From NCBI RefSeq assembly GCF_036173125.1, contig NZ_CP108054.1, forward strand, positions 992,001 through 1,056,000: a DNA stretch of 64,000 nt. Direction: 5' to 3'. The position numbers and the translations under genes are program-made. The notes below the pieces were generated by a model. That model saw only the letters and a program-made list of their open reading frames with translations. It searched no databases and had not been told where the DNA came from. Positions 44,358 through 52,903 of this stretch are shown here, piece after piece (position 1 is the stretch's first letter; every line of letters begins with the position of its first letter). Source of the stretch: Streptomyces sp. NBC_00286 (GTDB lineage: Bacteria; Actinomycetota; Actinomycetes; Streptomycetales; Streptomycetaceae).

Positions 44358-45757
44358 GTCTTGGCTCCTTTGCTCATGGTGCGGACGACAGGCAGGGCCA
44401 GTACCGCGACGACGCCGGCGATGAGGAAGCCCGTGACGAAGGCCGATTCGGCCGGGACATCCGACCCAGAAGGGGTCCCCGAGGTGAGGAGCACGCCACC
44501 GAGCATCCCGCCCATGGCGGAGCCCAACACGCGAGTCACCAGGATCAGGCTGGTGGCGATGCCGGTGTCACTTTCATCGACGGAAGACGCGATGCTGGTC
44601 ACCATGGCCGTAACGCACAGGCCGTTGGCAAGCGCGATCAGCGCCTTGCCGACGACGATGTGCCAGACCTCGGTGTGTGCGACTGACAGGGCGAACAGGG
44701 CGGTGGCCATGATGGCGACCGCGGCAGCGACCACGGCACGCGAGCCGAAACGCTGCTCCCCGAACCCACCGGCCGGCCCGGCCAGCGTCGCGACCACGGC
44801 GCCGGGCAGGAGGATGAAGCCGATCTCGGTGGCGCTGGCCCCGAAACCGTACCCGTCGCCGGACACGTCGAGCAGCTGCGGAACGAGAAAGACCCCCGTC
44901 GCGGTGCCGAGGCAGATCACGAACGTCAGCACACACGACTTCCAGATCACAGGCCGTGCCAGCATGCGCAGATCGATCATCGGCGCGGTCGCACGACGCT
45001 CGACGGCTACCCATCCGGTCACCAAGGCGGCCAGAAGCACGATGAGCGCGCCGAGCACGAGAGGCTGCGAGCCGGCGTCGGGCGCCACCGCGAGCGCGAG
45101 CATGAGCGTGAGCAGTATCCCGCTCAAGAGCAGCATGCCCGGCCAGTCGATCCCGGCACCGTCCGAACGGCCCGGCGGATCAGACGGCATCAGCCTGTTC
45201 ACCAGCAGGGTGAACCCGATGACCGCGAACGTCGGCAGCGCGAACATCCAGTGTCGGGAGAGCGCTTCCGCCACGGGCCCGGCCGCCAGAAGCCCCACCA
45301 TCGAGCCCCCCACGAACATCCCGCTGACCAGCCCGATGGCCACCTTGGACTCTCCCGCGGGGAGGTGTTTGCGCACCACGATGAACGACAGGGGCAGTGC
45401 GCCTATCATCGCCCCCTGCAGTACCTGGCCGAGCAGCAGCACGGGCAGGTTCGGCGCCACCGCGGACACCAGGCCACCGACCGAGACCACCGCCATCAGC
45501 CTGATCAGGATTCGTTTTCCGCCGTAGCGGTCGCCGAGCTTGCCTGCGAGCGGAGTGACGAGCACACCGGTGATGGCGAGCACGATGTTGAGCAGCGCCC
45601 CTGTGGATGGACTGATATCCAGCTCGCGTTGCAGGAGCGGGAGCGTCGGCGCCACCACCGATTCCAGGGCACCGGTGGAGATGGCCAGTAAGCCGAGAGC
45701 CCAGACAGCGGCTTTCCCCATGCGGACCGGGGGAGCCAGAGTCGCGGTCGTGGTCAT
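44354..45757 (-). CDS. MFS multidrug efflux transporter
   Basis: A 467-residue transporter of the 14-helix DHA2 type: KAAVWALGLLAISTGALESVVAPTLPLLQRELDISPSTGALL at the start, GKLGDRYGGKRILIRLMAVVSVGGLVSAVA with the loop 2-3 motif, LPVLLLGQVLQGAMIGALPLSFIVVRKHL with motif C-like Gly/Pro, and a C-terminal helix region (ESAFVTGFLIAGVVAVLALPVV). ATG 45757 has AAGGA eight bases upstream. It is the first gene of a two-gene operon with the monooxygenase and is divergent from a TetR gene whose operator lies between them. Drug export is the likely role. Confidence 0.92.
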   Translation of the reverse strand: MTTTATLAPPVRMGKAAVWALGLLAISTGALESVVAPTLPLLQRELDISPSTGALLNIVLAITGVLVTPLAGKLGDRYGGKRILIRLMAVVSVGGLVSAVAPNLPVLLLGQVLQGAMIGALPLSFIVVRKHLPAGESKVAIGLVSGMFVGGSMVGLLAAGPVAEALSRHWMFALPTFAVIGFTLLVNRLMPSDPPGRSDGAGIDWPGMLLLSGILLTLMLALAVAPDAGSQPLVLGALIVLLAALVTGWVAVERRATAPMIDLRMLARPVIWKSCVLTFVICLGTATGVFLVPQLLDVSGDGYGFGASATEIGFILLPGAVVATLAGPAGGFGEQRFGSRAVVAAAVAIMATALFALSVAHTEVWHIVVGKALIALANGLCVTAMVTSIASSVDESDTGIATSLILVTRVLGSAMGGMLGGVLLTSGTPSGSDVPAESAFVTGFLIAGVVAVLALPVVRTMSKGAKT

Positions 45758-45889
45758 GTACGTCCTTTCCGTCATTGCCGGGCGAGTAAGGGCCGGCCGT
45801 ACGCGTAGCGCTGCCGCCTTGCCGGGCCCGGCGCGGACACAGCGGCCATTCACGCGGGGCGCGCTGGGCCTCGTGCTCAATGGACGGTA

Positions 45890-45912
45890 CTACACTACAC
45901 CGTGCAGTGTAG
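45890..45912. promoter_or_regulatory. TetR-type operator palindrome
   Basis: Exact 7-bp arms CTACACT (45890-45896) and AGTGTAG (45906-45912), and the shifted palindrome CTACAC-N6-GTGTAG (45895-45912), lie between the divergent TetR gene (start ~45931) and the MFS gene (start 45757). Binding by the TetR protein would explain joint control of both transcripts. Confidence 0.65.
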
Positions 45913-45930
45913 AACGCTTAGGATATGCCC

Positions 45931-46563
45931 ATGCCGACCACGAAGACACTGCGTGAGGGGTCCGCGCGGAAGCGGGCCGCCATCCTCACGGCAGCCCGGG
46001 AACTGTTCCTCGCCGACGGCTTCGACCGGTCCAGCGTCGATGCGATCGCTGCCCGGGCGGAGGTGTCCAAGCGGACGGTCTACGACTACTTCGGCGACAA
46101 GCAGACGCTGCTGCAAGCCGTCGTCGACGCCGTCGGCCAGCAAATGATCACCACGGTCCGGCGCACCCTCGACGACACCGTCACCAACCTCACCGAGGCC
46201 GCCGAACTCGAGGACGCCCTGGTCATGTTCTCGATGCGCATCGCGACCGACATGCTCGGCTCGACGGAGTACGCGACGCTGCAACGACTGGTCCGGGCGG
46301 AATCCCGCAACCTGCCGCACCAGGGCTACAACTCCATGGCCGACACTCCCGACGAGGCCCTCGCCGAGCGGTTCGCCGCCCTCGCCGAGGCCCGGCTGCT
46401 CGAAGTCCCCGACCCCCGGCTGGCGGCCGACCAGTTCATCGCGCTGACCTTCGGCGTCGCGCTGGACAGGCTCGGTTCCGCGAATGCCGTGGAAGACCCC
46501 CGAGTCCGGCCACTCGTCGTCGAGGGAGTACGGACCTTTCTGCGGGCGTACCGAACCAGGTAG
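45931..46563 (+). CDS. TetR-family transcriptional regulator
   Basis: About 210 residues. The N-terminal helix-turn-helix is typical of the family: RKRAAILTAARELFLADGFDRSSVDAIAARAEVSKRTVYDYFGDKQTLLQAVV, residues 12-65, followed by a helical ligand domain. ATG 45931 with AGGA seven bases upstream is favoured over ATG 45925. It is divergent from the MFS/monooxygenase operon and presumably represses it until a toxic ligand binds. A perfect palindrome lies before its start. A 16-bp hairpin follows at 46585. Confidence 0.92.
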   Translation: MPTTKTLREGSARKRAAILTAARELFLADGFDRSSVDAIAARAEVSKRTVYDYFGDKQTLLQAVVDAVGQQMITTVRRTLDDTVTNLTEAAELEDALVMFSMRIATDMLGSTEYATLQRLVRAESRNLPHQGYNSMADTPDEALAERFAALAEARLLEVPDPRLAADQFIALTFGVALDRLGSANAVEDPRVRPLVVEGVRTFLRAYRTR

Positions 46564-46584
46564 CCGCAGGTCACAAGAAGCACG

Positions 46585-46621
46585 CAGGGCTGAGGAGCGA
46601 CGAACTCGCTCCTCAGCCCTG
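46585..46621. terminator. Bidirectional terminator with 16-bp perfect stem
   Basis: The arms 46585-46600 and 46606-46621 pair perfectly around a 5-nt loop, between the convergent TetR gene (stop 46563) and the secreted hydrolase gene (stop 46665). The symmetry suits termination in both directions. Confidence 0.85.
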
Positions 46622-46664
46622 TGAAGTCCTGGTAAATCCGTACGGCCTTCAGATCACCGACAGA

Positions 46665-48803
46665 TCATCGTCCGGAGGCACTCCCCCGCACCCTGGCCGT
46701 GTCCCACATCAGCGGCCCCTCGTCGAACACCACGGCGATCTTGACCTGCGTACCCGCGGCGAGCGTCCCCGGGAGCGCCACCCTGCCCTTCTGGCCCTCG
46801 TCGAAGGAGACCGGGCCGAGGTCCGTGACCTTGCCGTCCGCCGCGAACGCATACGCGCGGCCGGTCGTGTTCGCGCGCAGGGCCGTGCCCGCGGGATCCG
46901 ACGCGGCGGCGTTCAGCGACACCGTGGCGTTCCCCCTGACGGTGCTCGTCGTCAGGCGCTTCGAGCGCCGGTCCTTCGTCAAGTCCGCGGCCGCCGGGGC
47001 CTGTTGGACGAGCTGCCACTCCTGCGAGCCGTCCGTGACCGCGTTCTGCAGGGTCAGCGGCGCCCCGGCGGATGTGCCGGTCAGGTAGACGTTCGTATTC
47101 TTGGCGGCCTGGAACTTGTAGTACCCGTCGGCGGTCTTGACGAGGTTCCATACGCCTGTCGGGCTGTTGTCGACCCACTGGCCGATCCTCTGGCCGACCG
47201 TCGCGTTCCCGGTCCAGATGCCTGCCATGCGGCCACCCGACTTGTTCAGCAGCGTCGTGCCGCCCTTCGGCGCGGCAACCACGTGCCAGTACTGGGTGTC
47301 CTTGTTCGCGGCCGAGCCGGCGTCCTCCAGGCGTACGTCGGGAACGTCCCCGTTGCCGATGTTGGCGTCGTTGGTCTTGCCGCCGGTGCCGATGACCTGC
47401 CCGGTCTTCCGGTTCACCAGCTGGTAGTAGGCGCCCTCCGAACGGCCCTGATCGACCTCGGAATACCGGATCGTCGAGGTGCCCTGGTGGTTGAGTATCG
47501 AGATACGACCGGTGCCCTCGACGTACTGCAGGGTGCGGCTGTAGGACGCCGGCGCGTTCGTCTGGTACTCCTTCCACACGCCGTCGCTGCGTCCGCTCTC
47601 GTTGACCCAGACGTTGCCGCTGCCTGCGGCGTTGTACACCAGGCGCCCGTCAGGGAGGTTGATGACGACCGGGCTGCCGTTCACCGCGAGACGGCGCGAA
47701 CCGGCGTCCACCGGCAGTGAGGTGACGGGGGCGTCCGTGGAGCCGCGGTAGAACTTCAGCGGGTCGTCGGCGATCACGTACCGGGTGTTGGTACCGCCGC
47801 CCCAATACTCGTACGGGAGCACCCACTTGCCGTCCGTCGTCGGGACGACGGTCGTCATGCCCGGCCGGCCGCCGCCGATCTGCGTCTTGCCGCCGCCCAT
47901 GTCCTGCGTCAGGCCCGCGACATCGACGACGGGCTCGCTCCACTCCGCGCTGCGGCCGTTCCAGGTCTTGTGGACGAGGATCTGGCCGTGCGAGTCCCGG
48001 GCGGTGTCGTTGTCCGGATCCAGCTTCGGCACACCGGTGACCGGGTCGTAGCCGAGGTAGTCGTTCTCGTCGGAGTAGTAGCAGACGAGCTTGCCGTCAT
48101 GGACCATCAGGTACGGCTCCCAGAGGGGATCGACCTGATTGTACGTGTTCGCCTTGGCGACGTTCTTGCCGATCGCGCCCGCGCTGCCGCCCTGCCAGCC
48201 GCCCGTCGCGATGACGTTGAGGGCCTTCCAGGACTCCCCTTCGTCCGTGCTGGAGTACAGGGCGAGCGCCATGTCGCTGCGGTCTCCGTCGTTGGACGGC
48301 AGCCAGTTCGGGTCGGCGGCCTTGTTCTCGAGGTAGTAGTGGTCGTCGCCCGTCACGATGGTCGCGAGAAGCAGCGTGCCCTTCTTCAGTTTGCCGACGT
48401 CCTGCGGAAGCGTGTAGAAGAACGGGCTCGCCCAATTGCTCTTGTATTTCGCGTACTTGGGGTCCTTGGAGAGGTACGCCGGAGCCTTGACCTCCGACAG
48501 CGGCTGCCACGAGGTTCCGTAGTCGTCGCTCTTGTAGACCGGCATCGTCTCGCCGTCGGCGCTTCCCGTCTCCTCTACGACCGTGGCCTTCTCGAACGTC
48601 GCGACGAGACGTCCGCTCTCCAACTGCGCCGACTTGACGTAGATCGCGCAGTTGCCCCGGCCCTTGAGGCAGGCTTCATTGCCGAGTTGGTAGATGATCC
48701 CGCCCGTCGGGTTGTACGCGTACGCACTGCTCATCGTCAGCGCCAGCATCGCCGAACCCGCGACGAACGTTCCCGTCGCTCTGCCAAGTCTTCTTCTCTG
48801 CAC
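46665..48803 (-). CDS. Secreted sialidase-like beta-propeller glycosidase with ricin-type lectin domain
   Basis: About 712 residues from GTG 48803 (GAGGAGGGG upstream); an in-frame ATG at 48890 lacks this. An N-terminal signal peptide (QRRRLGRATGTFVAGSAMLALTMSSAYA) leads into a propeller (YKSDDYGTSWQPLSEV, LYSSTDEGESWKALNV) like exo-sialidase/GH93-type exo-arabinanases. Residues ~475-610 resemble a ricin-B/CBM13 lectin module (YYQLVNRKTGQVIGTGG, WNLVKTADGYYKFQAAKN). The end carries a small beta domain. Its operon neighbours, a GH42 beta-galactosidase and sugar importer, indicate plant arabinogalactan or arabinan as substrate, but sialic acid cannot be ruled out. Confidence 0.85.
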   Translation of the reverse strand: MQRRRLGRATGTFVAGSAMLALTMSSAYAYNPTGGIIYQLGNEACLKGRGNCAIYVKSAQLESGRLVATFEKATVVEETGSADGETMPVYKSDDYGTSWQPLSEVKAPAYLSKDPKYAKYKSNWASPFFYTLPQDVGKLKKGTLLLATIVTGDDHYYLENKAADPNWLPSNDGDRSDMALALYSSTDEGESWKALNVIATGGWQGGSAGAIGKNVAKANTYNQVDPLWEPYLMVHDGKLVCYYSDENDYLGYDPVTGVPKLDPDNDTARDSHGQILVHKTWNGRSAEWSEPVVDVAGLTQDMGGGKTQIGGGRPGMTTVVPTTDGKWVLPYEYWGGGTNTRYVIADDPLKFYRGSTDAPVTSLPVDAGSRRLAVNGSPVVINLPDGRLVYNAAGSGNVWVNESGRSDGVWKEYQTNAPASYSRTLQYVEGTGRISILNHQGTSTIRYSEVDQGRSEGAYYQLVNRKTGQVIGTGGKTNDANIGNGDVPDVRLEDAGSAANKDTQYWHVVAAPKGGTTLLNKSGGRMAGIWTGNATVGQRIGQWVDNSPTGVWNLVKTADGYYKFQAAKNTNVYLTGTSAGAPLTLQNAVTDGSQEWQLVQQAPAAADLTKDRRSKRLTTSTVRGNATVSLNAAASDPAGTALRANTTGRAYAFAADGKVTDLGPVSFDEGQKGRVALPGTLAAGTQVKIAVVFDEGPLMWDTARVRGSASGR

Positions 48804-48867
48804 AGCCCCTCCTCGGGGATTGGAAATGATCATGGTGGTGCCGTCGAGTGGGATCGGGAGTTGGTGA

Positions 48868-51018
48868 TCAGGAGTTGGATGACGTAACAAGTACGCGTAC
48901 GTCCCAGGCGCCGAGGTCCAGCGGCGAGTTCGCGGGGACGGATGTGCCGTTCAGGACGTCGGTCAACGCCACGGGGGCGGAGACGCGGGCGGGCTCCCAG
49001 CTCCAGTTGTGGACGACGTGGACGCGTCGCCCGTCGGAGGACGTACCGGTCGTCGCGGTGACGGATTCCGGCAGGGCCCGCCAGCCGTGGCGTGCGGAGG
49101 GTGCCAGCCAGGTCGCCAGCGCGCGGGCGAGGGCGCGGCCCGGGACCGTACCGACGTAGGTGACGCGTCCCCCGCCGTGGCGACGCGTGGTGATCGCGGG
49201 CCAGCGGCCGAAGTGCGGGTGGTCGTACGCCGCCAGCACCTCGGCGTCGGTGACGGTCAGGCCGTCGGCCCAGCGGGTCGCCGTCGCCTCCGGAGGCAGT
49301 CGGAGCGGGCTGCCGGACACCGGACGGACCGGGAGGTCGCTCGCGAGGTTGCTGAACTCGTCGTACGTGACGCCCGCTGCCTCGGTCAGACGGCCGGGCG
49401 CCGCCTCGTGCCGGGCCCGCGCCTCGTGGTCGGCGTATCCGGTGCGCGGGCCGAGGACCAGGTGACCGCCCGCGTCGGCGTAGGCGGCGAGCCAGTCGAG
49501 GGTGGCGTCGGCGGCGATGTACAACCCCGGTACGACCAGCACGGGGTGACGGACTGCGGCCTCCTCCGGCGCCAGGCCCGTCCGTTCGCCGCGCGGGTCG
49601 TGCAGCTGCCGGGCGTGCACGATCCGCACCTGTCGGCCGGCCTCGAAGGCGCCGCGGTAGAAGGGATCGAAGATGCGGTGGTACGCGGCGGGGTCCGGGT
49701 CGCCGTCGGCCTTCGCGAGCGGCGGGTGCTTCTGCATCAGCCACTTGCTCGGCGTCGAGTACACCATCGTGATGTCGGCGTCCGGCTCGAGCCCGGCGAC
49801 GAGCGGCCCTGCCGCCTCGAACTCGGCGCCCAAGCGGGCCAGTTCGGCGTACGCGCGGCCTGGCTGTCCACTGTGGGGAAGGACGCCGCCCCAGTAGGTC
49901 TCGGCGCCGAAGCGCAGCGTCTGCCACTGCCAGTACTCGATCATCCGCGCCCCACGCGCCACATGCGCCCACGCGGACTGCCGCCACTGGCCGTCGTAGG
50001 CGGGCCGGTTGTCCCACGCGAAGCCGATGGAGCTCGCGTTGGTCTCGGTGACCAGGAACGGCTCCTGGCGCGAGGAGAACATCCAGTCCGCCGTCTGGTA
50101 CATCGACCAGACGCCGGTGGTCTTCCAGATCTGCTCGTGGTCGTCGGGCGTGGGATCGGGGAGCAGGAGACCGTCCTGCATGGCGTAGTACGGGTTGCCG
50201 GAGGCGATGTCGAGCCGCGCGGACAGCTCGTCGTCCTCAACTCCCTGGCGGGTGTACGAGATGCAGGTGGTGACGAACTGCTCGGGGCGGACGTACTCGC
50301 GCACGATGTCCGCCTGCCAGCCGATGAACTCGGTGACCTGTCGAGCCTGGAACTCCCGCCAGGCGACGTCGTATTGAGGCTGGACGTTGCCGTCCGGCGT
50401 CCACAGGTCCGCCCACGTCGACAGCCGGTGGGACCAATAGACCAGGCCCCACTCGCGGTTGAGGGTCTCGACGTCCCCGTACCTCTCGCGCAGGTGGTCG
50501 ACGAAGCGCTGGAAGACGCCCTGGTTGTGGAAGAGGTGCAGGCCCGGCTCGTTGTCGACCTGCCAGCCGATGACCGCCGGGTGGTCGGCGTACCGGGCGA
50601 CGATCTTGCGGATGATGCGCTCGGCGTGGAAGCGGAACGCGGGGTGGGTGAAGTCCATCTCCTGGCGGGCGCCCCAGCCGAGGCGCTGTCCGGTGGCGTA
50701 CTCGCCGGTGATCTCCGGGTGCTGGCGGGCCAGCCACGGCGGCACGGCGTACGTCGGCGTGCCGATGATGACGGAGATGCCGCGCTCGTGGGCGCCGTCG
50801 AGGACCGGCTGGAGCCAGTCGAGGTCGAAGCGCCCATTCTCCGGCTCCCAGGTCGACCAGACCGATTCGCCCACCCGGATCACGGTGAAGTTCGCCTCGG
50901 CCATCAGGCCGAGGTCGGTCTTGAGCCGTTCGTCGGGCCGCAGTTCGGGGTCGTACTCGGGCGTGTACTCGTGGTAGTACGCGGCGCCGAACAGGACGCG
51001 GGCGGGTAGATCCGCCAT
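48868..51018 (-). CDS. GH42 beta-galactosidase
   Basis: The 716-residue enzyme has the complete GH42 plan: an N-terminal TIM barrel beginning VLFGAAYYHEYTPEYD, catalytic acid/base Glu in WQVDNEPGLH (residue ~157) and nucleophile Glu in FLVTETNASSIGF (near 324), then the trimerisation domain (VLVVPGLYIAADATLDWLAAYADAGG) and a C-terminal beta domain (RRVHVVHNWSWEPARV). No signal peptide, so it acts in the cytoplasm on imported galacto-oligosaccharides. AGGAGG precedes ATG 51018 by nine bases. It follows the ABC importer genes in one operon and completes the pathway opened by the secreted hydrolase. Confidence 0.95.
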   Translation of the reverse strand: MADLPARVLFGAAYYHEYTPEYDPELRPDERLKTDLGLMAEANFTVIRVGESVWSTWEPENGRFDLDWLQPVLDGAHERGISVIIGTPTYAVPPWLARQHPEITGEYATGQRLGWGARQEMDFTHPAFRFHAERIIRKIVARYADHPAVIGWQVDNEPGLHLFHNQGVFQRFVDHLRERYGDVETLNREWGLVYWSHRLSTWADLWTPDGNVQPQYDVAWREFQARQVTEFIGWQADIVREYVRPEQFVTTCISYTRQGVEDDELSARLDIASGNPYYAMQDGLLLPDPTPDDHEQIWKTTGVWSMYQTADWMFSSRQEPFLVTETNASSIGFAWDNRPAYDGQWRQSAWAHVARGARMIEYWQWQTLRFGAETYWGGVLPHSGQPGRAYAELARLGAEFEAAGPLVAGLEPDADITMVYSTPSKWLMQKHPPLAKADGDPDPAAYHRIFDPFYRGAFEAGRQVRIVHARQLHDPRGERTGLAPEEAAVRHPVLVVPGLYIAADATLDWLAAYADAGGHLVLGPRTGYADHEARARHEAAPGRLTEAAGVTYDEFSNLASDLPVRPVSGSPLRLPPEATATRWADGLTVTDAEVLAAYDHPHFGRWPAITTRRHGGGRVTYVGTVPGRALARALATWLAPSARHGWRALPESVTATTGTSSDGRRVHVVHNWSWEPARVSAPVALTDVLNGTSVPANSPLDLGAWDVRVLVTSSNS

Positions 51019-51046
51019 GAATCAACCTCCTGGAATGTAGGGGGAG

Positions 51047-51979
51047 TTACTGCTTGACGCCGCCGGTGGCCAGGCCGCTCTGCCAGTAGCGCTGGAGCAT
51101 GAGGAAGGCGATGACGAGCGGCACGATGGAGATCAGGGAACCGGTCACGACGAGCGGGAGCATGTCGCTGCTTGCGCCGGCTCCGCCGTTCTGCGCCTGG
51201 GCGGCCCAGGAGGAGAGGCCGACCGTGATGGGGTACAGGTTCGGGTCGTTGAGCATGATCAGCGGCAGGAAGTAGTTGTTCCAGGTCGCCACGAGCGTGA
51301 ACAGCAGCACGGTCACCAGGCCGGGCGCCAGCAGCCGGAGGGCGATCCGGAAGAAGATCCGCCCCTCCCCCGCCCCGTCGATGCGGGCGGCCTCCAGGAG
51401 ACTGTCCGGGATGGCGTCGGCCGCGTAGACGCGCATGAGGTAGAGGCCGAAGGGGTTGACGAGGGAGGGCAGGATGATCGCCCAGGGGGTGTTGACCAGG
51501 CCGACCTCGGCGAACAGCAGGTAGGTCGGGATCGCCAGTGCGGTGGCCGGGACCATGATGGCGCCGAGTACGAGGTTGAAGGCGGCCCAGTCGCCGCGGA
51601 AGCGGAACTTGGCGAAGCCGTAGCCGGCGGCGGCCGCGATCATCGCCGCGCCGACCGCGCTGACGACGGCGTACAGGGCGGTGTTGAGCAGCCAGTCGAC
51701 GAAGACGCCGTCGTCCTGGGTGAAGGTGTGACCGATGTTGTCCAGCAGCTGCGGGGCGCGGGAGAACCACAGGCCGAAGCTGTCGAAGAGGTCCTGGGTG
51801 CTCTTGGTCGAGGCGACCAGCAGCCAGAACAGCGGGAGGAGGAAGTACGCGAGCGCCGCCAGCATGGCGATCGTCAGCGGGGTGCTGCGGCGGGGGGACG
51901 CGGACCGGCGCCGCTTGGATGCGGTGGGGGCCGTTGGACCGGCCGGTGTGGTCGTCGCCTTCGGCATGGTGGTCGTCAC
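51047..51979 (-). CDS. ABC carbohydrate transporter permease (MalG-type)
   Basis: The 310-residue inner-membrane permease has six helices and the EAA loop LLEAARIDGAGEGRIFFRIAL near residue 205 that docks the MsiK-type ATPase. The stop is 29 bp from the beta-galactosidase start and its GTG start at 51979 overlaps the stop of the upstream permease. It pairs with the MalF-type permease and the lipoprotein to import oligosaccharides. No ATPase gene is present; in Streptomyces the shared MsiK usually serves. Confidence 0.94.
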   Translation of the reverse strand: MTTTMPKATTTPAGPTAPTASKRRRSASPRRSTPLTIAMLAALAYFLLPLFWLLVASTKSTQDLFDSFGLWFSRAPQLLDNIGHTFTQDDGVFVDWLLNTALYAVVSAVGAAMIAAAAGYGFAKFRFRGDWAAFNLVLGAIMVPATALAIPTYLLFAEVGLVNTPWAIILPSLVNPFGLYLMRVYAADAIPDSLLEAARIDGAGEGRIFFRIALRLLAPGLVTVLLFTLVATWNNYFLPLIMLNDPNLYPITVGLSSWAAQAQNGGAGASSDMLPLVVTGSLISIVPLVIAFLMLQRYWQSGLATGGVKQ

Positions 51980-52902
51980 TTGTCCCTCCTTCGGTTCGCG
52001 GTGAGCAGCACGGCGTAGGAGGCGATGACGATGACCAGGCCCAGGAGGAAGGACACCGTGGCCGCATAGTTGACCTGCTGGCCGGTGAAGGCGAGGGAGT
52101 AGGCGTAGAGGTTGGCGGTGTAGGAGCTGCTGATCACGTCGGGGGCGATCTTCATCAGCAGGTTCGGTTCGTTGAACAGCTGGAAGCTGCCGATCACTGA
52201 GAACAGCAGAGTCAGGAGCAGGGCGGGCCGGAGGGCGGGGAGCTTGATCGACCAGGCGATGCGCCAGGCGCCGGCGCCGTCCATCGCGGCAGCCTCGTAC
52301 AGGTCATGCGGAATGGTCCGCAGGGCCGCGTACAGGATGATCATGTTGTAGCCGACGAACTCCCAGGTCACGATGTTCGCCAGGCTGCCCAGCATCCAGC
52401 CCTCGCTGAGGAAGGCCGGGGCCGGCAGATCCAGGTTCCGGCTCAGCTGGGCGAACGGGCCGAAGTCCGGGCCGTAGAGGTAGCCCCACATGAGGGTGGC
52501 GACGACGCTCGGGACCGCGTACGGCACGAAGATGCCCAGCCGGATCACGCGCGCCAGGCGCAGCAGGCCGCTGTCCAGCGCGAGCGCGAAGAGCAGGGCC
52601 AGGAGCAGCATCAGCGGCACCTGGATCACGAAGAACAGGGCCACGCGTCCGACGCCGTGCAGGAGTTGCGGGTCCTTGAGGGCGGTGACGTAGTTGTCGA
52701 GACCGACGAAGACCGTGCCGCCGATGAGCTGTTCCTGGAAGAGGCTCAGGTAGGCGGCGTAACCGAGCGGGGCGAGGAACAGCAGGACGAAGAGGATCAG
52801 GAACGGGGCTACGAACAGGGGGCCTGCCGAGACGGACCGGCGACGCGGCGACGGTCCGTCTCGGCGCGACTTCCCGGCGTAGGCCGCGGTCGTGGCAGCC
52901 AC
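51976..52902 (-). CDS. ABC carbohydrate transporter permease (MalF/UgpA-type)
   Basis: The 308-residue protein begins at GTG 52902, one base after the binding-protein stop (TGAGGTG). It has six transmembrane helices: LFVAPFLILFVLLFLAPLGYAAYLSLFQ near 30, LDNYVTALKDPQLL, GRVALFFVIQVPLMLLLALLFALALDSG near 90, the EAA loop DLYEAAAMDGAGAWRIAWSIKLP near 220, and a final VSFLLGLVIVIASYAVLLTANRR. The long ORF continuing upstream to 53622 is a shadow of the binding protein gene. Confidence 0.94.
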   Translation of the reverse strand: MAATTAAYAGKSRRDGPSPRRRSVSAGPLFVAPFLILFVLLFLAPLGYAAYLSLFQEQLIGGTVFVGLDNYVTALKDPQLLHGVGRVALFFVIQVPLMLLLALLFALALDSGLLRLARVIRLGIFVPYAVPSVVATLMWGYLYGPDFGPFAQLSRNLDLPAPAFLSEGWMLGSLANIVTWEFVGYNMIILYAALRTIPHDLYEAAAMDGAGAWRIAWSIKLPALRPALLLTLLFSVIGSFQLFNEPNLLMKIAPDVISSSYTANLYAYSLAFTGQQVNYAATVSFLLGLVIVIASYAVLLTANRRRDK

Positions 52903-52903
52903 C

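Noticed and set aside
46665..48803. True sialidase (GH33) assignment
   Set aside because: The propeller and Asp-box-like repeats fit, but operon context is plant galactan; the substrate is left open rather than called sialic acid.
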